NCBI RefSeq assembly: GCF_030247195.1
Contig: NC_080672.1
Location: forward strand, 10,354,001 to 10,418,000
Length of the DNA: 64,000 nucleotides
Direction of reading: 5' to 3'
Origin: Topomyia yanbarensis
Lineage: Eukaryota > Arthropoda > Insecta > Diptera > Culicidae
Numbering within the stretch: the first letter of the stretch is position 1; each line of letters begins with the position of its first letter. The notes under the pieces were generated by a model. That model had not been told where the DNA came from. It was given only the letters and a program-made list of their open reading frames with translations, and made no database searches. This document shows, in pieces, positions 23,801 to 33,714 of the stretch. The translations under genes were made by a program, and so were the position numbers.

Positions 23801-26800
23801 GGACTTTTTGACGCCCGTGTCAACAAACAACATTCTGCAGATCGAACCGGACTCTTCGGCTAACAAAGATGCACGGTACCATTTCATGTCCTTACTATCC
23901 TGCACCAAATACAGCTGCTGTCCTGCAGCAGACTTTGATTTGTACAGACCACAATGTTTGCCTTCTAATGCTTTGGACAGAACGAGGTTGGTGATAAGTT
24001 TCTGCAATAGAAATCTTTGTAATCAGATCGAAATTTCGACTACACCAATTGAACTTACTTGTATGTAAACCATGGCCGCATCCTTTAACTGACAGTACAG
24101 ATCGCCCACCTCATTCACGAACGTTATAACTACTGAATTCCAACTTTTTCGATTCAGCTCCGGTACCGGTGTGTCCTCGCACACCTGCTTGAGTATAATC
24201 GAGTTCATATTGACATCCTCTTCCGACGAAGTATCGTACAGAATGATCTGAATCCGAGCGTCCCCGGTAGCGCTTTCCTTTTCGTACTCGTCCTGCTTGG
24301 TTAGTACCTCGGCGATGCAAACCTTTCCACAGATGAGATTATCGATATGCGGCTTTGCCTTTGGATTGTCTCCGAAATCTTCTAGACCAGACAGTGTAAA
24401 GCAGACAGACTGTGCCGGAAGTTTGAGATACTTTGCATCGCACGGGTAAATCTTATCCATCGATACTCTCTCCCATTCACCGAGATCGACGTAAAAGCAG
24501 ACACAAATGTTATTTTCGAAATCCAGTTCCTCAGCTCGAACACGGAACCAGCAGTCATTCGTAAACACCAGATAATATTCCCCAACGGTTATCGTCTTCG
24601 CTTTCGGTTTGCTTTCATCCATCATGGACAGTTCAATATCGGTAATCAGCGCATCCATGGCGTCACTGTACTGTTGACCAACCAGGCGTGCCCAAATCTC
24701 GACCGTTGAAGCAGGATTCGTAATAAAAAGGTTCCAGTATTTTTCCTCCCAAGGCAGGACAAGCACGTTGGTCAACATGAACTTGGCTTCGCTAGTATTG
24801 GACACGACGGATCCGTTGGAACCGTTATCCTCCCGAATGTTAGCGAACATAATCGTATTGCCCTGGGCTTCCTCTTTCGAAAACATGTGTGCATGGGAGA
24901 GTATGATCGTTTCCCAGTGATCCGGCAGTAGGGCCTGATGGGCATTTCTGAACGCATCCGGTATGTTTCGGCTAAACATTCCATGCGGACAGGAAAGCAA
25001 CAGATCGAATATCTTGCTGGCGATCTCAAAGTCCGAATTCAGACAGACCGAGTAGTTGTTGCGTTCCTCGTCACGTTTGATGCTCTCGATGGCATTCTGT
25101 GCGGCAGCAAACTGTCCCTCGAACTCGTTGGCATAATCGTTCGGGTAGGTCGAGTATGTCGATCCGTTTATCTGGGGGTTTGAGGGAAAAAATAATATTA
25201 ATCAGCCGAGTTGAATAAGCGGATTATTTCAATTGCTGAGAATTACCGTAACTCGACACTGCACGCGCTTGTTCTTCAGTTTGTAATACTTGTATATGGG
25301 CCGGTCGAATCCATTGTGCTTTGCGTACGAGCATAACATTTCAATGGGCGTAGCCTGCAGTTGGTTCCACGAGAAGGACTCTTTCGTGCGCGCTGGAATG
25401 GCTGATACTGGAGGCAACAGTGGCGATACTGGAGTCTGAAAAATGATATTTATGTTGATTTTACCAGATACTCAAAAGGGCGTCATGCTACTAACTTTAA
25501 AGTCTGAATCCGTTGTCTTCGGTGGTGGCGACTGTGGCGTTACCAGCTTCGAAACTTTTTCCAAATCCGAACTGTCCACTTGTTGGTTAATCTTGAGTCG
25601 ATCCTGCAAAGTTTTCTGACCGGGTAACGTTGGCAACGGAACGGTGGGGGTGGGTGGTGGTGTGATGAGCAGGGGATGAATCAACGGTTGTGGTGGAGAT
25701 GTGAACTCCTGTCGCGTCGGAAGGGCACCGTTTGAATTGTACGCTGCCCGAGAAACTGTTTCTTGATCCGGCACAGGTGATGGAGGTGCCACTTTCGTAA
25801 TCTGCAGTCGAGTGTTGACGCTGCGGGTAGGCTGTGCCACGGGTGATGTATGAGCTGAAGGGACAGCGACAGCGGGAGCATTGTAGTTCTGATGACTTCC
25901 CACCGCTTCACATACCATTCGATGAATGGAATCGATTACATCCTGCTTTGAAGGGGTCATACTGTTGAGATCATTGCGCTGTTGAATTTGTCTGCCAACG
26001 GAATTCGTCTGCTGATCTAGTTGATTAGGCCGATTTTTCAGATCGTGAGAAGATGGCTGTCTTTGTTGCGGTGCTGCCATTTGCTGTGGACTGAGAGCTT
26101 TATCATTTAGTCTGGGTCGGAGATCGTTTGAAATCGGCGTCTGTTGCTTGGGCTTGATCGGAGATTTGTTGAGATTTTTAGCAGCTGAGTTGTTATTGTT
26201 TGCTTCAGGCAGTCCGTACCGTTGATTGTTTAGAGCGACATTTTGCGGGAACTGGGGCGCTACAACCTTTACCGGTATTACTAGCTTTGGCTGACTGTTG
26301 GTGTAATTGTTTTGAACAGTACTGTAGTTGCGATTGTTGCCAAACTTCATGTTGTTGGGACTATTCTGGAATACTTGCTTTAGTGGGTTGTTAGGATTAA
26401 AATTAAAGCGGGGCTGTTGCTGTTGCGCATATTGGTAATGTGGCTGCGATGGATACTTTTTCTGTGTGTATAAACTTGTCTGATAAGGCATCTGAGAATA
26501 CATTTTGTTATAGGCACTTGGATTCCAGTTGTTCCCTCCCATTCTCTTCTCCGGTTGACGCTGAATTGCGAACCCTGATTTTCTAGTTTTTGTATTTCTC
26601 TGTGCAGCAACCATCTTTAGAATATGAGCTGATTCCTTGCTGGGTTTAACGAAAATTACGGTCTGAAATTGCAATGAAAAACTGAATCTGATTAAGATCG
26701 TACCCTAAAGAAAAGCTTTTATGACTCACCTCTCCCATTCTGCTTTGGAGGACAAATTCGCCGCTGGCCCTCAGAAATTCATCGGCATTAGGATACCCAA

Positions 26801-26954
26801 ACTTTTTATACATAAGAGGGCCTCCTTCCAGTTCACGAAAATCACTCAAAATGCTTTTCACTGTGGATGCTCCTTTTTTCGATAACACAAGCGCCCTCAG
26901 TACAGATATGGCCGCCTCGGCCTCCTCGGAAAATTTCTTGACAGGATTTGCCAT
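8811..26954 (-). CDS. Tdrd7: LOTUS and Tudor domain protein, TDRD7/Tapas type (8 coding exons)
   Basis: Germ-granule scaffold: LOTUS domains bind Vasa-type helicases or RNA and Tudor domains bind methylarginine tails of Piwi proteins, placing it in the piRNA pathway (family knowledge). I infer exons at 26730-26954, 25496-26662, 25247-25435, 24059-25171, 23636-24001 (end 23642 is an alternative), 23017-23576, 9113-9267 and 8811-9037, all with GT/AG ends and compatible phases, giving ~1,333 residues. Residues 1-100 form a LOTUS domain (split by intron 1), 100-460 a Gln/Pro/Asn-rich linker, ~490-570 a dsRBD-like fold ('GFDRPIYKYYKL', 'YSTYPNDYANEFEGQFAAA'), ~575-640 a second LOTUS-like helix set, and three extended Tudor domains follow (~655-800, 870-1015, 1120-1300; cores 'FYVDLGEWERV', 'LFVDTGVKKSV', 'YFCDFGQIRIM'). 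The start ATG at 26954 opens the first LOTUS helix. The last Tudor core is split by intron 6 (~13.7 kb). Confidence 0.88.
9340..10085. other. Intronic stretch without recognised element
   Basis: No protein-like frame, no strong inverted repeat. Near 9400-9490 it is moderately GC-balanced; nothing else stands out. Confidence 0.35.
10211..11080 (+). pseudogene. LINE ORF1 Gag-like remnant
   Basis: Starts 'MSSGGQSTDDKKDDE', then across several frame changes shows a zinc knuckle 'CSNCKQLGHTAT' near 10635-10670 and a Ser/Arg-rich tail ('EDPQEGTSLVNPGETRKRR') near 10915-10975. Frameshifts and stops are frequent, so no product is expected. Its likely role in the live element was RNA binding in the retrotransposition particle. 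Confidence 0.55.
11281..12005 (+). pseudogene. LINE reverse transcriptase remnant
   Basis: The first frame contains RT motif A 'FLDIEGAFDNV', motif B 'GFPQGGVLSPLLWNLVADGLL' region and motif C 'YGFADDYHIMI' with both catalytic Asp. A frameshift near 11690 moves the frame to 'NPNKTSMVLFTQRR' and 'VKYVGVILDSKLNWTQHI', the conserved thumb-side block. The product would have been the catalytic core that copies element RNA at the target nick. Only a fragment; N-terminal RT motifs and endonuclease are lacking. Confidence 0.75.
12075..12935. mobile_element. hAT-like non-autonomous element (861 bp) inside LINE RNase H
   Basis: Ends are CAGGGTTACCAAAA and, inverted, CAGGGTTGCCAAAA. Both sides carry TGGTGGC (12068-12074 and 12936-12942). 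Removing the insert and one copy rejoins the RNase H frame without a break, which fixes the element borders. A 7-bp duplication is one short of the hAT standard of 8; a one-base loss is possible. Internal copies of 'ACAGATATACAGATTTTT' occur near the left end. A 78-codon frame at 12560-12796 resembles nothing I know. Confidence 0.8.
12294..12432. repeat. Internal inverted repeat in the hAT-like element
   Basis: Arms of ~50 bp: GCACGCTGACGAAGTCGAC plus ATGACTTTTACTGT plus AGCCG, repeated inverted with a few mismatches around 12385-12432. It may be a second, nested MITE. Confidence 0.7.
13179..13325. mobile_element. Palindromic MITE, 147 bp
   Basis: Perfect terminal inverted repeat beginning CACCCTTATTCTTGTTTACG at both ends, with inner arms (CGTTCGAAAGTG / CACTTTCGAACG) that make almost the whole unit self-complementary. 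It sits inside sequence that separates two RNase H blocks of the LINE. Confidence 0.8.
13489..13775. mobile_element. Unclassified ~280-bp insertion in the LINE
   Basis: The 9-bp TATTCCTCC occurs at 13480-13488 and 13767-13775. Deleting one copy plus the intervening 278 bp rejoins the RNase H motif 'PGYSSIPGNEEAD' in frame, so this is an insertion with a 9-bp target duplication. I see no terminal inverted repeats; 9 bp is the MULE length. Confidence 0.65.
14440..14690. repeat. T/A-run repeat with 'TTTTTTGCACGG' motif
   Basis: Several T-runs separated by GCACGG on the left half and the complementary A-run/CCGTGC forms ('TTTCGAGAAACCG') on the right half, centred near 14560: an imperfect inverted arrangement. 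The same motif family recurs at 17195-17295. The open frames it generates are low-complexity Arg/Lys artefacts. Confidence 0.6.
14926..15248. mobile_element. TA-flanked MITE, ~320 bp
   Basis: Ends TAGGGTGATGAGCCTATTT and, inverted, the same sequence with one extra base, both starting at a TA dinucleotide. This suggests a Tc1/mariner-type non-autonomous element. Its interior 'GGCAGACACTGCTCTAAC' is shared with the element at 56589-56853. Confidence 0.75.
15250..17110. other. Intronic stretch with one recognisable dispersed repeat
   Basis: Apart from the repeat at 15990-16280, I see no motif-bearing frame. Short frames near 15648-15902 and 16682-16948 have no recognisable domain and are likely chance. 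Confidence 0.35.
15990..16280 (-). repeat. Dispersed repeat, partner of 32140-32330
   Basis: The reverse complement shares 'GTCTCCTAGGT', 'GATCAATCGACTAT' and 'AGCAGTATT' blocks, in the same order and spacing, with the plus strand at 32196-32270. Possibly a solo LTR or an old DNA element; ends not found. Confidence 0.5.
17195..17295. repeat. Second copy of the 'TTTTTTGCACGG' repeat
   Basis: Shares 'CGGTTTCTCAAAATAACACG' with the copy near 14500-14650 and directly abuts the left end of the foldback element. Confidence 0.6.
17301..17480 (-). repeat. Left foldback terminus
   Basis: Inverted copy of the terminal module; after the outer CCCCCGAAAACCATTCCCCAG it continues with 'CCGAAGCTTTTTCCCCAGAA', aligned with 'CCGAAGTTTTTTTACCCAGAA' in the right terminus. 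Confidence 0.7.
18256..19200. mobile_element. TIR element of 945 bp with repeated subterminal motif
   Basis: Terminal inverted repeat of ~33 bp starting TGTTGAATAGGGGAACATGG. The motif GGAGACTTGACCA appears near both ends and twice more inside (near 18450, and inverted near 18810), as expected for transposase-binding sites. No coding frame is recognisable; non-autonomous, superfamily unknown. Confidence 0.75.
19361..19389. repeat. Perfect 14-1-14 palindrome
   Basis: CACAAAGCTTTGGC, one T, then the exact inverse. Could form a short hairpin; no known site class is matched. Confidence 0.85.
20100..20960 (+). pseudogene. MULE-type (FLYWCH-associated) transposase remnant
   Basis: Across frame changes the plus strand shows the standard MULE order: 'VADKSESNYKNALKLMKTIA' (near 20390), 'PSIVLTNF' where family members usually have T-D-F with a catalytic Asp (here Asn), 'CFFHLTRNWWKRI' (near 20550), a stretch 'LAPEQMAPYFDYIEEKLFG', and 'LNDIPRTSNTIEGYHNKWN' containing the conserved Glu (near 20850). 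Upstream, 'NKFHSEGYLAYISKE' may be a FLYWCH zinc finger remnant. Stops and frameshifts make it inactive. The family call rests on the motif series. Confidence 0.6.
21150..21331 (+). repeat. Right foldback terminus
   Basis: Array of 'TTCTGGGTAATGGTTTT'-like units ending GGTTTTCGGGGGAAAATCGT. It is in direct orientation with the third copy at 22705-22904. Confidence 0.7.
21345..22630 (-). pseudogene. BEL/Pao pol remnant
   Basis: Minus-strand pieces in pol order: 'EEQSCETHFLSTYNRNPNG' (22341-22540), 'YYMPHHAV' and 'RVEFDVSAKSSS' of the RT fingers (near 22200-22320), 'VNEAIKELGLLWDP' (21753-21950), and the block before integrase 'SGNNPAAVVSRGQLPEKLFN' with 'ELWWNG' (21360-21440). Stops, frameshifts and deletions are many. 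It is a different, much older copy than the BEL element at 33.4-41.2 kb. No LTRs of its own were identified. Confidence 0.7.
22705..22904 (+). repeat. Third foldback terminal module
   Basis: Same unit series as 21150-21331, ending 'CTGGGGAATGGTTTTCGTGG'. The two direct copies bracket the BEL relic. Confidence 0.7.
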
Positions 26955-28360
26955 CGTTACAACAGACCGAGGCTGCTGCCAGACCGACGGAGGCGAAAAC
27001 CAAAACTCGTTTCAAAGTGCTGAAATAAAATTAAAATGAAACCATTACCACTTTACCTGAAAAACATTGCTATCAGGATTACTGTTTCACTTCATAGGCA
27101 ATAGACGTGTATGGTTCGGAGAAAGCAAGTTTACTTTTGCTCTTTTCTTTCTCGTACAGTGGCAAAGTAGGAACACGCCTTGAATTTGATCTCAATTTTG
27201 CTAATGCACCGCGCTGTGAACACAATCAAACAAAAATTGCAACCAACACGTTTGAAGGCACGGGTACCTGAAGACAAGCACAGCTGACGATTCATGATGT
27301 GCATTCAAATTACTGGAGAAAGTGATTGACATCAATAAAAATATCGTACCCATCCTAATAGCATTAGGAGGCTAAATTAGTTGAATCAACAGGTGTGCTG
27401 TTTCTCAGTATTGCGAAAACGTCCCAACAGCAGAATATTATTGTCGCATGCTTCGCTGTAATTGTAACGGAATTCCGATTTCGGAATAAGATTGAAACAA
27501 ACAAAAGAAAACGGATGATTTTTTCAATGTTTACAAGATAACAACCGCATCGCAGAGTGCGTATAGGGCAAAAGAAAAAAAAATCTCATGGCACACGCAG
27601 CAATACTGCCGTCTCTTTTTTGATGTTTTGTTCTGTTATGCAGTCAGGTCTTGCACGAGATCAAAAGGAAATTTTCGATGCGCGATTGATTCAGTTGTTC
27701 GTGTCATCGGAGCAGCAGGAAAAGCGATAGGTTATGTAAAGGAATTTTGATTGTCCTCTGGTCGATGTTTCACATTCATCATAACTGATTTTGCTACTCG
27801 CTCGCACCGTTGCACTGCATTACTGCGATCTCGCTCACGCATTTTTCTTGGCAGATTTTACAGAACGGAATCACGTAAATTGTGGTCTGCAATATCAACA
27901 CAACAAGTAGGTCACTTTTTACTCACCGATTCTCTGCTGTCAGCTATTACTTTTTTTCCAGGAACAACCGCAAAAATACAATGAAAAGCAGTTGTTCCAA
28001 ATTTTCGTACTAGTCTCACTTTCTTCGCAAAATACGTTACACGTCGCCAATGCCACCACACCGATCCAAAGCGGAATACCGAATGATCAGACAGAGCAAA
28101 AGAGGCAGCGCAATCAGCAAGCCACCCGGAGGCAATGAGATATGTGTCAGCTGAGGAAAAATGTCACCGTTGAAGGTGTTGGAATTTGAAGAAAATTTCT
28201 CGCATATTCTTTGAAAAGGACCAATAAACCAAGTTTCGTTAATCTCATTTTACTATTTTACCACATGGCTATCGTTTCGTGCCACCGGTAGAGTCGTCTT
28301 GATGTGATAAAATGATTAATAAATTGCTTAAAACTGATCTGATTAAGGAGTTATAGATGT
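26955..28360. other. 5' flank of the LOTUS-Tudor gene
   Basis: Holds the 5' UTR and promoter of the minus-strand gene by position. I cannot fix a transcription start. A GTAAAG..TTTCAG pair at ~27021-27057 would make an intron of only ~37 nt and is not credited. No other coding frame is convincing. Confidence 0.35.
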
Positions 28361-28365
28361 TGACA

Positions 28366-28912
28366 TGCGGGAAAATTGGGTCATTAAATGAAGAATAAAA
28401 TTCAATATTAATTCGTCAAAAGGGCGAAAGTGTTTTTTGTAAACAAACTTGTTTCGCTCATTAGTCTGCTGCAGAGTGGAATTTCATGAAAAATATGCGT
28501 TAATGTAAATTTTTACCCTTCGTAGAAGTAATTTCAATTGTTTTCTGCTTTAAAATTATAGTAAATTAAGAGAAACCATCAAAATAATTTGTTTACAAAT
28601 CTTATTCGCCCTTTTTCAAATTTAGTATGGAATTTTCCTTTTATTTCATAAACCGATTTCTAAATATAACAATAATTCAATTTTATGAAATAATTTTTAT
28701 TTATGCGTACAAAAAAGTGAAAAAAAAAAGTTCCACGCGTATATCTTTAACGTCAGCTGCATCGAAAAAAAATAAAAAAAACAGCATATGGTTTTATTGA
28801 CCCAATTGGGTCAGTAAGCCATATGCTGTTTTCGATTTTTTTTTCGATGCAGCCGACGCTACAGATAAAGAAGAATTTTTTTCTTCATTTAATGACTCAA
28901 TTGGAAAAAGTT
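28366..28912. mobile_element. MITE of ~550 bp with palindromic core
   Basis: Ends carry the inverted pair AATTGGGTCATTAAATGAAGAA / AATTGAGTCATTAAATGAAG-type (28378-28402 and 28878-28905). The core is a separate near-perfect palindrome. No coding frame. Confidence 0.65.
28751..28858. repeat. ~54-bp-arm palindrome without loop
   Basis: Arms contain CAGCTGCATCGAAAAAAAA and CAGCATATGG and meet at the perfect palindrome GACCCAATTGGGTC (28799-28812). A-run length differs slightly between arms. Confidence 0.85.
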
Positions 28913-29289
28913 CGAACTTTTGCAAAGGTATGTTAGTCATATTTTTATTGAATACTTATACGTAGTAGTGTCTAATTTGCAAGCTCAGCTTGATAACATG
29001 AAAAAATACTAAAAATTTTCAAAGTTAAACAATTTCCGCAAAATACTTTTTTTTTAATTCAAGGAGGCTTGCCATGACCACACACATAACACCAATAAAC
29101 GCTTTTCTCGTACTCCTTAAAACGAGGATTTCAAATATTCAGTAGTAGGCCAATCATCCGTTCGTAGCACTAGTATCTCCATTCTATGACGTTTGCTCTT
29201 CCACAATTTTGGGTGCACTCCACATTTCGACACACAACAAAAACTTCACCAACAGATCCCTTGGCCCCAATGGTGGTTGCTTAAACTAA

Positions 29290-30310
29290 TTACATTTTAG
29301 CTTTAATGGAATTCCTCGTCTGGTTGCAGACAAAAGTTGTCGCTAAATTGTTAAAAATACGGTGAAGTTCGGTAACAGCGCTTTGGCGACCATAGCTGGT
29401 TCTTCTGAACGGAACAAGCAGAAGAGAGTTATTACGTAGAGTTTGAAAGCGAGCCTTAAGATCCACGCGTCCGAGGATTGACAGACAGTAAGTCCGAAAC
29501 GAACAGGGCTCGAGAGCAGTTCCTCCAGATGCCTAGAGTGTCGAAATGTATTAACTGACAACTGGTAGTTAAACCACAGACTAACAGACATAACACTATG
29601 AGGGAATTCCCTCAAAAAACATCGATCCGACAATTTTCCCAGAACACTAGCTCCATCTTTTATTCACAGTCCCAATCACTCATTTACTGGTGGGTTACCC
29701 CTCAGATTTGAGAACAATTTTTCACTAGTGGTCTATCCCCCATATGCTTGTTCATATGTCAGTGGCGCCATAATTTCAAATGTGGCCACAGTCCCAACTA
29801 CAAATATATTTAAAATGACCGTTACAGCGGGCGAAGCTTTGTTTTTGAGTGTTATGTCTGTTAGTCTGTGGTTAAACGGAATCGGATGGCGTTTCCGTGA
29901 GAACGTAACGATTGAGCATTTAATCGGGTTTAAAACCATTCTGTTTAGATCACACCACATACTAAAACTCTCCAGTTCACTCTGAAGAAACTCGGCATCG
30001 GTTTTGTTTCGCATTTGTCTAAAAAAATCTTGTCGTCGGCGAAAGAAAGGTGGGGCCCTTGTAATTAGATATTGAGGTCATTAAAGTAGAGGAGGAATAT
30101 TACTGACCCGAGATGGCTTCCTTGTGGGATACCGGATGTATCAACGAATGGTGTAGATACAGTCCTTAATACTGATTTGGAGCTGCCTTCCAGGGAGGTA
30201 GGAACGAAACCAGCGCAGGAGTTGTCCATGAACAGTCCAGTTTGTTCAGTTTCGCTATTACAATACCATGATTGATTTTGTCGAAGGCCGCGGATAGATT
30301 TTGTAGTCTA
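29290..30310 (-). pseudogene. Jockey LINE, 3' part of ORF2
   Basis: From high to low coordinates: RT motif A 'LQNLSAAFDKINHGI' (near 30290), the motif after the active site 'FLQSELESFSMWCDLNRMVL' and 'NPIKCSIVTFSRKRHP' (29860-29990), and the C-terminal block 'RNNSLLLVPFRRTSYGR' with 'ELHRIFNN' (29350-29480). These are Jockey-clade ORF2 signatures. The copy is 5'-truncated where a hAT-like fragment begins at 30312. Frameshifts and stops separate the blocks. Same strand as the LOTUS-Tudor gene. Confidence 0.7.
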
Positions 30311-30311
30311 A

Positions 30312-30412
30312 CAGTGATTCTCAACCCGCGGACCCCTAAGGGGCCGTGAAGTCGTTGCTGGGGGTCCACGAAGAAAAATATTTTTTTTCGAGTGGATGGA
30401 TATATAAATTTC
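30312..30412. mobile_element. hAT-end fragment
   Basis: Begins CAGTGATTCTCAACCCGCGG, the very common hAT terminus, followed by a GGACCCCTAAGGGGCC fold. The other terminus is not visible; AGTCTA occurs on both sides (30305-30310 and ~30414-30419), a possible partial target duplication. Confidence 0.5.
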
Positions 30413-30417
30413 AAGTC

Positions 30418-30690
30418 TAGGGACAGATCACTCTAGGAATGTATAACAACTTTGCATCAAATTAGAAAAAATTCGTTTAATTTTCATTAATGCATCAACT
30501 TTGCACTCCCTCGCAGAAAAGATTGTTTAACAATCGTCCTACACTGATCCACTTTGTTCGATGTTTTATTGAATGTAGGGCTGTTTTTTGTAGGATTTTG
30601 ACGTCCCTCACGTAACGCAAAATACATTGCACGCAACGTGAAATGCACTAAGAATTTCTATTTTGATGGAAAGAAATGCATCTAATTTCA
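30418..30690. mobile_element. MITE copy, same family as 53211-53513
   Basis: Starts TAGGGACAGATCACTCTAGG and follows the 53.2-kb copy through 'CTTTGCACTCCCTCGCAGAA' and 'TTTCTATTTTGATGGAAA'. The right end is decayed or missing. Confidence 0.75.
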
Positions 30691-31550
30691 CTACAATCCT
30701 AAAAAGGTATTATCCTAACTGTTCGGATTCTTTCGGAACAAACTAGTCCTTGTATCAGCTGTTTTATTAGCAGATCAAAACTGTAATTATCGTTAAGTTT
30801 TAGTTAATACATTTCTTTAAGTACTAATATTAACTTACAGATTTTAGTTTCCCTCTCCGTTAGCCTCATGTAGAAATGAAACCGTCCAACACTCGCTATT
30901 TTTCTACGCACTTCAATAACGTCATAATATTGACATTTGATATTGACAGAACCTCAACATATTTTTGCCCGCGATAATAAACTCCCTTATACGCACTTTT
31001 GGTTGCTTGGGAACTCTGTATTCTCGTTTCTCTCTGTTTAGGTTAACTTGCGTTTTTTCTATTGGGGTTATTCCTAGATGTGGTACTTGTTGCTCAGTTC
31101 AATGCGATAGGTTTGATACTATTTTCTGCATAGGAAATCTGATCATCAATTGATCGGAAAGTTTTCTTTTGAAATACTCTCCACATATTTAAACCCAATT
31201 TGTTCGAATCTGAATCGGAGCCAGATACTAGTTCGAGGTGTTTGTTTTCAGAGCTCAAGCATCGAATATAAAAGTTTAACCACAGGTAAGACATTTCTCG
31301 ACAAACATATGATTACGGCTTAAAAGAAAACTGTCAAAATTCTCTTTGAAAGAAAATTCCGGACAAAACTTTACTCGCCAATCGCATATGTTGGTAGTAA
31401 ACAAAAGAGAATAATTTTCTTTCATTAATGACATGCTGAACAGAGTCATAAGGTGGCAGCTAAAGTGGCTGCCGTCGTTTTTTGATGCTTTGTATTTCAT
31501 CTTCGAAATCAAAACATTGCATTGGCGCGCAAGACAAAATCGTTTGAAAC

Positions 31551-31686
31551 TTAACCCTTAAATGCATGACTCTTTTCTTTGGTACTAATTTTTCGGTATG
31601 GATACGATATTTACCTCTTGTTGAGGCATTATATCAGAATATTCGGTATGTTGCCAAATGGCAACAGTATACACTTAAGGGTTAAA
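31551..31686. mobile_element. Small MITE with TTAACCCTTAA termini
   Basis: TTAACCCTTAAATGCATGA at 31551 and the inverse TACACTTAAGGGTTAA at 31670-31686. About 135 bp; the TTAA at the edge would suit a piggyBac-type target, but this is only suggestive. Confidence 0.5.
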
Positions 31687-31899
31687 TGTCTTATCTCAGA
31701 TTGCTTAGAAATTGTATCACTGTATGTAAGCATGTGCTAGCAGATGAATAGATTCTCTTCACGGAATTTTGGTTCGATTGGAAAATTTGTACCTTTTTGT
31801 TTTTCAAAACAAATCAAACACGTTATTGTTATTTATCAGTGTGCAATCTGGCTGCCTCAACAACCTATTTCTGCAACCTATGTATATTAACTGTACACC

Positions 31900-32360
31900 T
31901 ACCGTCTCACCGTTGTACTTGACAGTGTGTGCAGTACACCCGGCTTCCCATGAGCGTTTTGGCGGCTCAGAGGCTGTCCTTCCATGTTGCTCAGGGATAC
32001 ATTACTCCGATACACATCCATGCATACAGGCATACATACGGGCTTACATTCATACATACATACAAACTTTGGCACAAGTTTAGAGCGTGTAACGTCGTGT
32101 CATCTAGTCTGTCATCCTATGGAAAATCATCCGCCTTGGGGTCAACGTCATATTGGCAAATTTCGCATTGAATCCGCTTCTGTCTCTTCCTAATCTCGTT
32201 TTTGTCTCCTAGGTCCGAAGCGGATCAATCGACTATTAATTGAAACGGTAAACATACTAGCAGTATTAGTCCTTACTCGCGAACACTTGTCCTACAACTG
32301 TGCTGTTTCTTCTCTATCTTATAACATAACTCGATTATCCCGTTATTCATTACATTATGG
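31900..32360 (+). repeat. Dispersed repeat, partner of 15990-16280
   Basis: Blocks 'GTCTCCTAGGTCCGAAGC', 'GATCAATCGACTAT' and 'CTAGCAGTATTAGTCCTTA' match the reverse complement near 16.1 kb. An ATACATAC-rich stretch lies at 32020-32065. Nature unknown. Confidence 0.45.
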
Positions 32361-33430
32361 ACCAGGCAAACCCTTAATTTTTCTATTATTATTATCCTGA
32401 GTAGCTATACCAGTGAAGCTATTTTAAGATTTCGCAGAAAGAATCTCTGCCAATAAAGACGTAAGAAATATTTATCCACTATTCCCCATAAAGTTTGCTC
32501 GAACCGAATGTCCGCCTGGTTCGACTCGAATAGACCACACCGACCCGAAAGGGTTGCTTATCATTTCTGAGAGCCGGTGTGCTTGGTCGAGTTTAATAAT
32601 GATAAGAACAAGTCCTGAATAATTATCTATCTCTTAGGTGCCAGTCCTGCACTACTTTCCTGAACTACTCACGATCAAAAGAGTCGACAACTAGTAGGAT
32701 CCACATGTCCCCCACTCAAGCGAATTGATCCACTTGCAAGTAGGAGCGCATATCTACCAAGCAGCCAAGAAGATTTCCGAATCAATGAGAATGGACCATG
32801 CCAGTCGAAGGTCACAGGCCCAGCGCCATCTCGTACAGTGTCATTGTCATTTCTCAGCCCACCCCCTGGCATACGTTCATCCGCCCATCTAGACTCTGTC
32901 AAGTTGAAAACCTACAAAGCCTAACTGTTCGTATGTGCTAGTCCGTATAGATTTTGGTTTGCTGAAACGAAACAAGAAAAGCAAAATAATTGTGATTAGT
33001 ATCGTAGTTATAATAAATAAGTAAACGATTTCTCAATTATTGTTTGTTCCCTTGTTCGTAGTCCTCCTTTCTGTTCCTGATCTGTTTGGGCCACTGGCTT
33101 TCCGTTTCCTTGGCCGTCACGCTCGAGCCGCACATATTGTAGCAAGAGAAACAAATGAAAAGACAAAAAAATGAAAATGAATGGACGTCTGCTATCTGTG
33201 CCTAAATTGATGTTGCTTCTCAGTTTTGCACGACCCAGGGGGAACTTGGCCTTGATCCCAATGCTCTGTCGCAGATGTTACGTGATATTCGTTATGGAAT
33301 ATTCTTTGTTTGGGGGCCATTCATAAACAATGTTGTTCGTTTTTATCCCTGATCCGCTGATACGTCTAAAATTCATTTTTAGTTTTTATCTCGTTACGTG
33401 ACGCTCTTCCCCTATTGTCAATATTCGATA
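32360..33430. other. Flank of the BEL element, nothing assigned
   Basis: A 75-codon minus-strand frame at 32675-32902 shows no family I recognise. The rest is AT-rich without strong repeats. The genomic insertion site of the BEL element is at 33428-33432. Confidence 0.35.
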
Positions 33431-33432
33431 TC

Positions 33433-33688
33433 TGTACGCCGAGAACGAACGAATAAATGGAAACCCGTAAACATAGGAACGGAATCTCGATTTGTGAATA
33501 AAACGCGTGAATTCTACGAAAGCGGACTGTATTTTATTTATAAAAGCAAACGCGTCGTCATTCGTTGACGTTAGCACATGTAATGAATATTCACCTTTTT
33601 CCATAGGGTGGAAGTTATTATCAAAAAAGTAACTTGAAAACGAGGGATAGGCAATCAGTCTTCTGAGGTGTAGGAATGCGTACAAACA
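33433..33688 (-). repeat. 3' LTR of the BEL element
   Basis: Starts TGTTTGTACGCATTCC and ends GGCGTACA on the minus strand (TG..CA). 256 bp. Confidence 0.9.
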
Positions 33689-33714
33689 TCCTCCCGGGCC
33701 TTGAGGCAGATGCC
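33689..33714 (-). other. Polypurine-type stretch before the 3' LTR
   Basis: Minus-strand AAGGCCCGGGAGGA directly precedes the LTR start, the position of a plus-strand primer. Purine content is imperfect. Confidence 0.5.

Noticed and set aside
27021..27057. 5' UTR intron of the LOTUS-Tudor gene
   Set aside because: It would be about 37 nt, below usual insect intron size.
31276..31512. 78-residue minus-strand frame
   Set aside because: No recognisable motif, AT-rich composition, not supported by splice signals.
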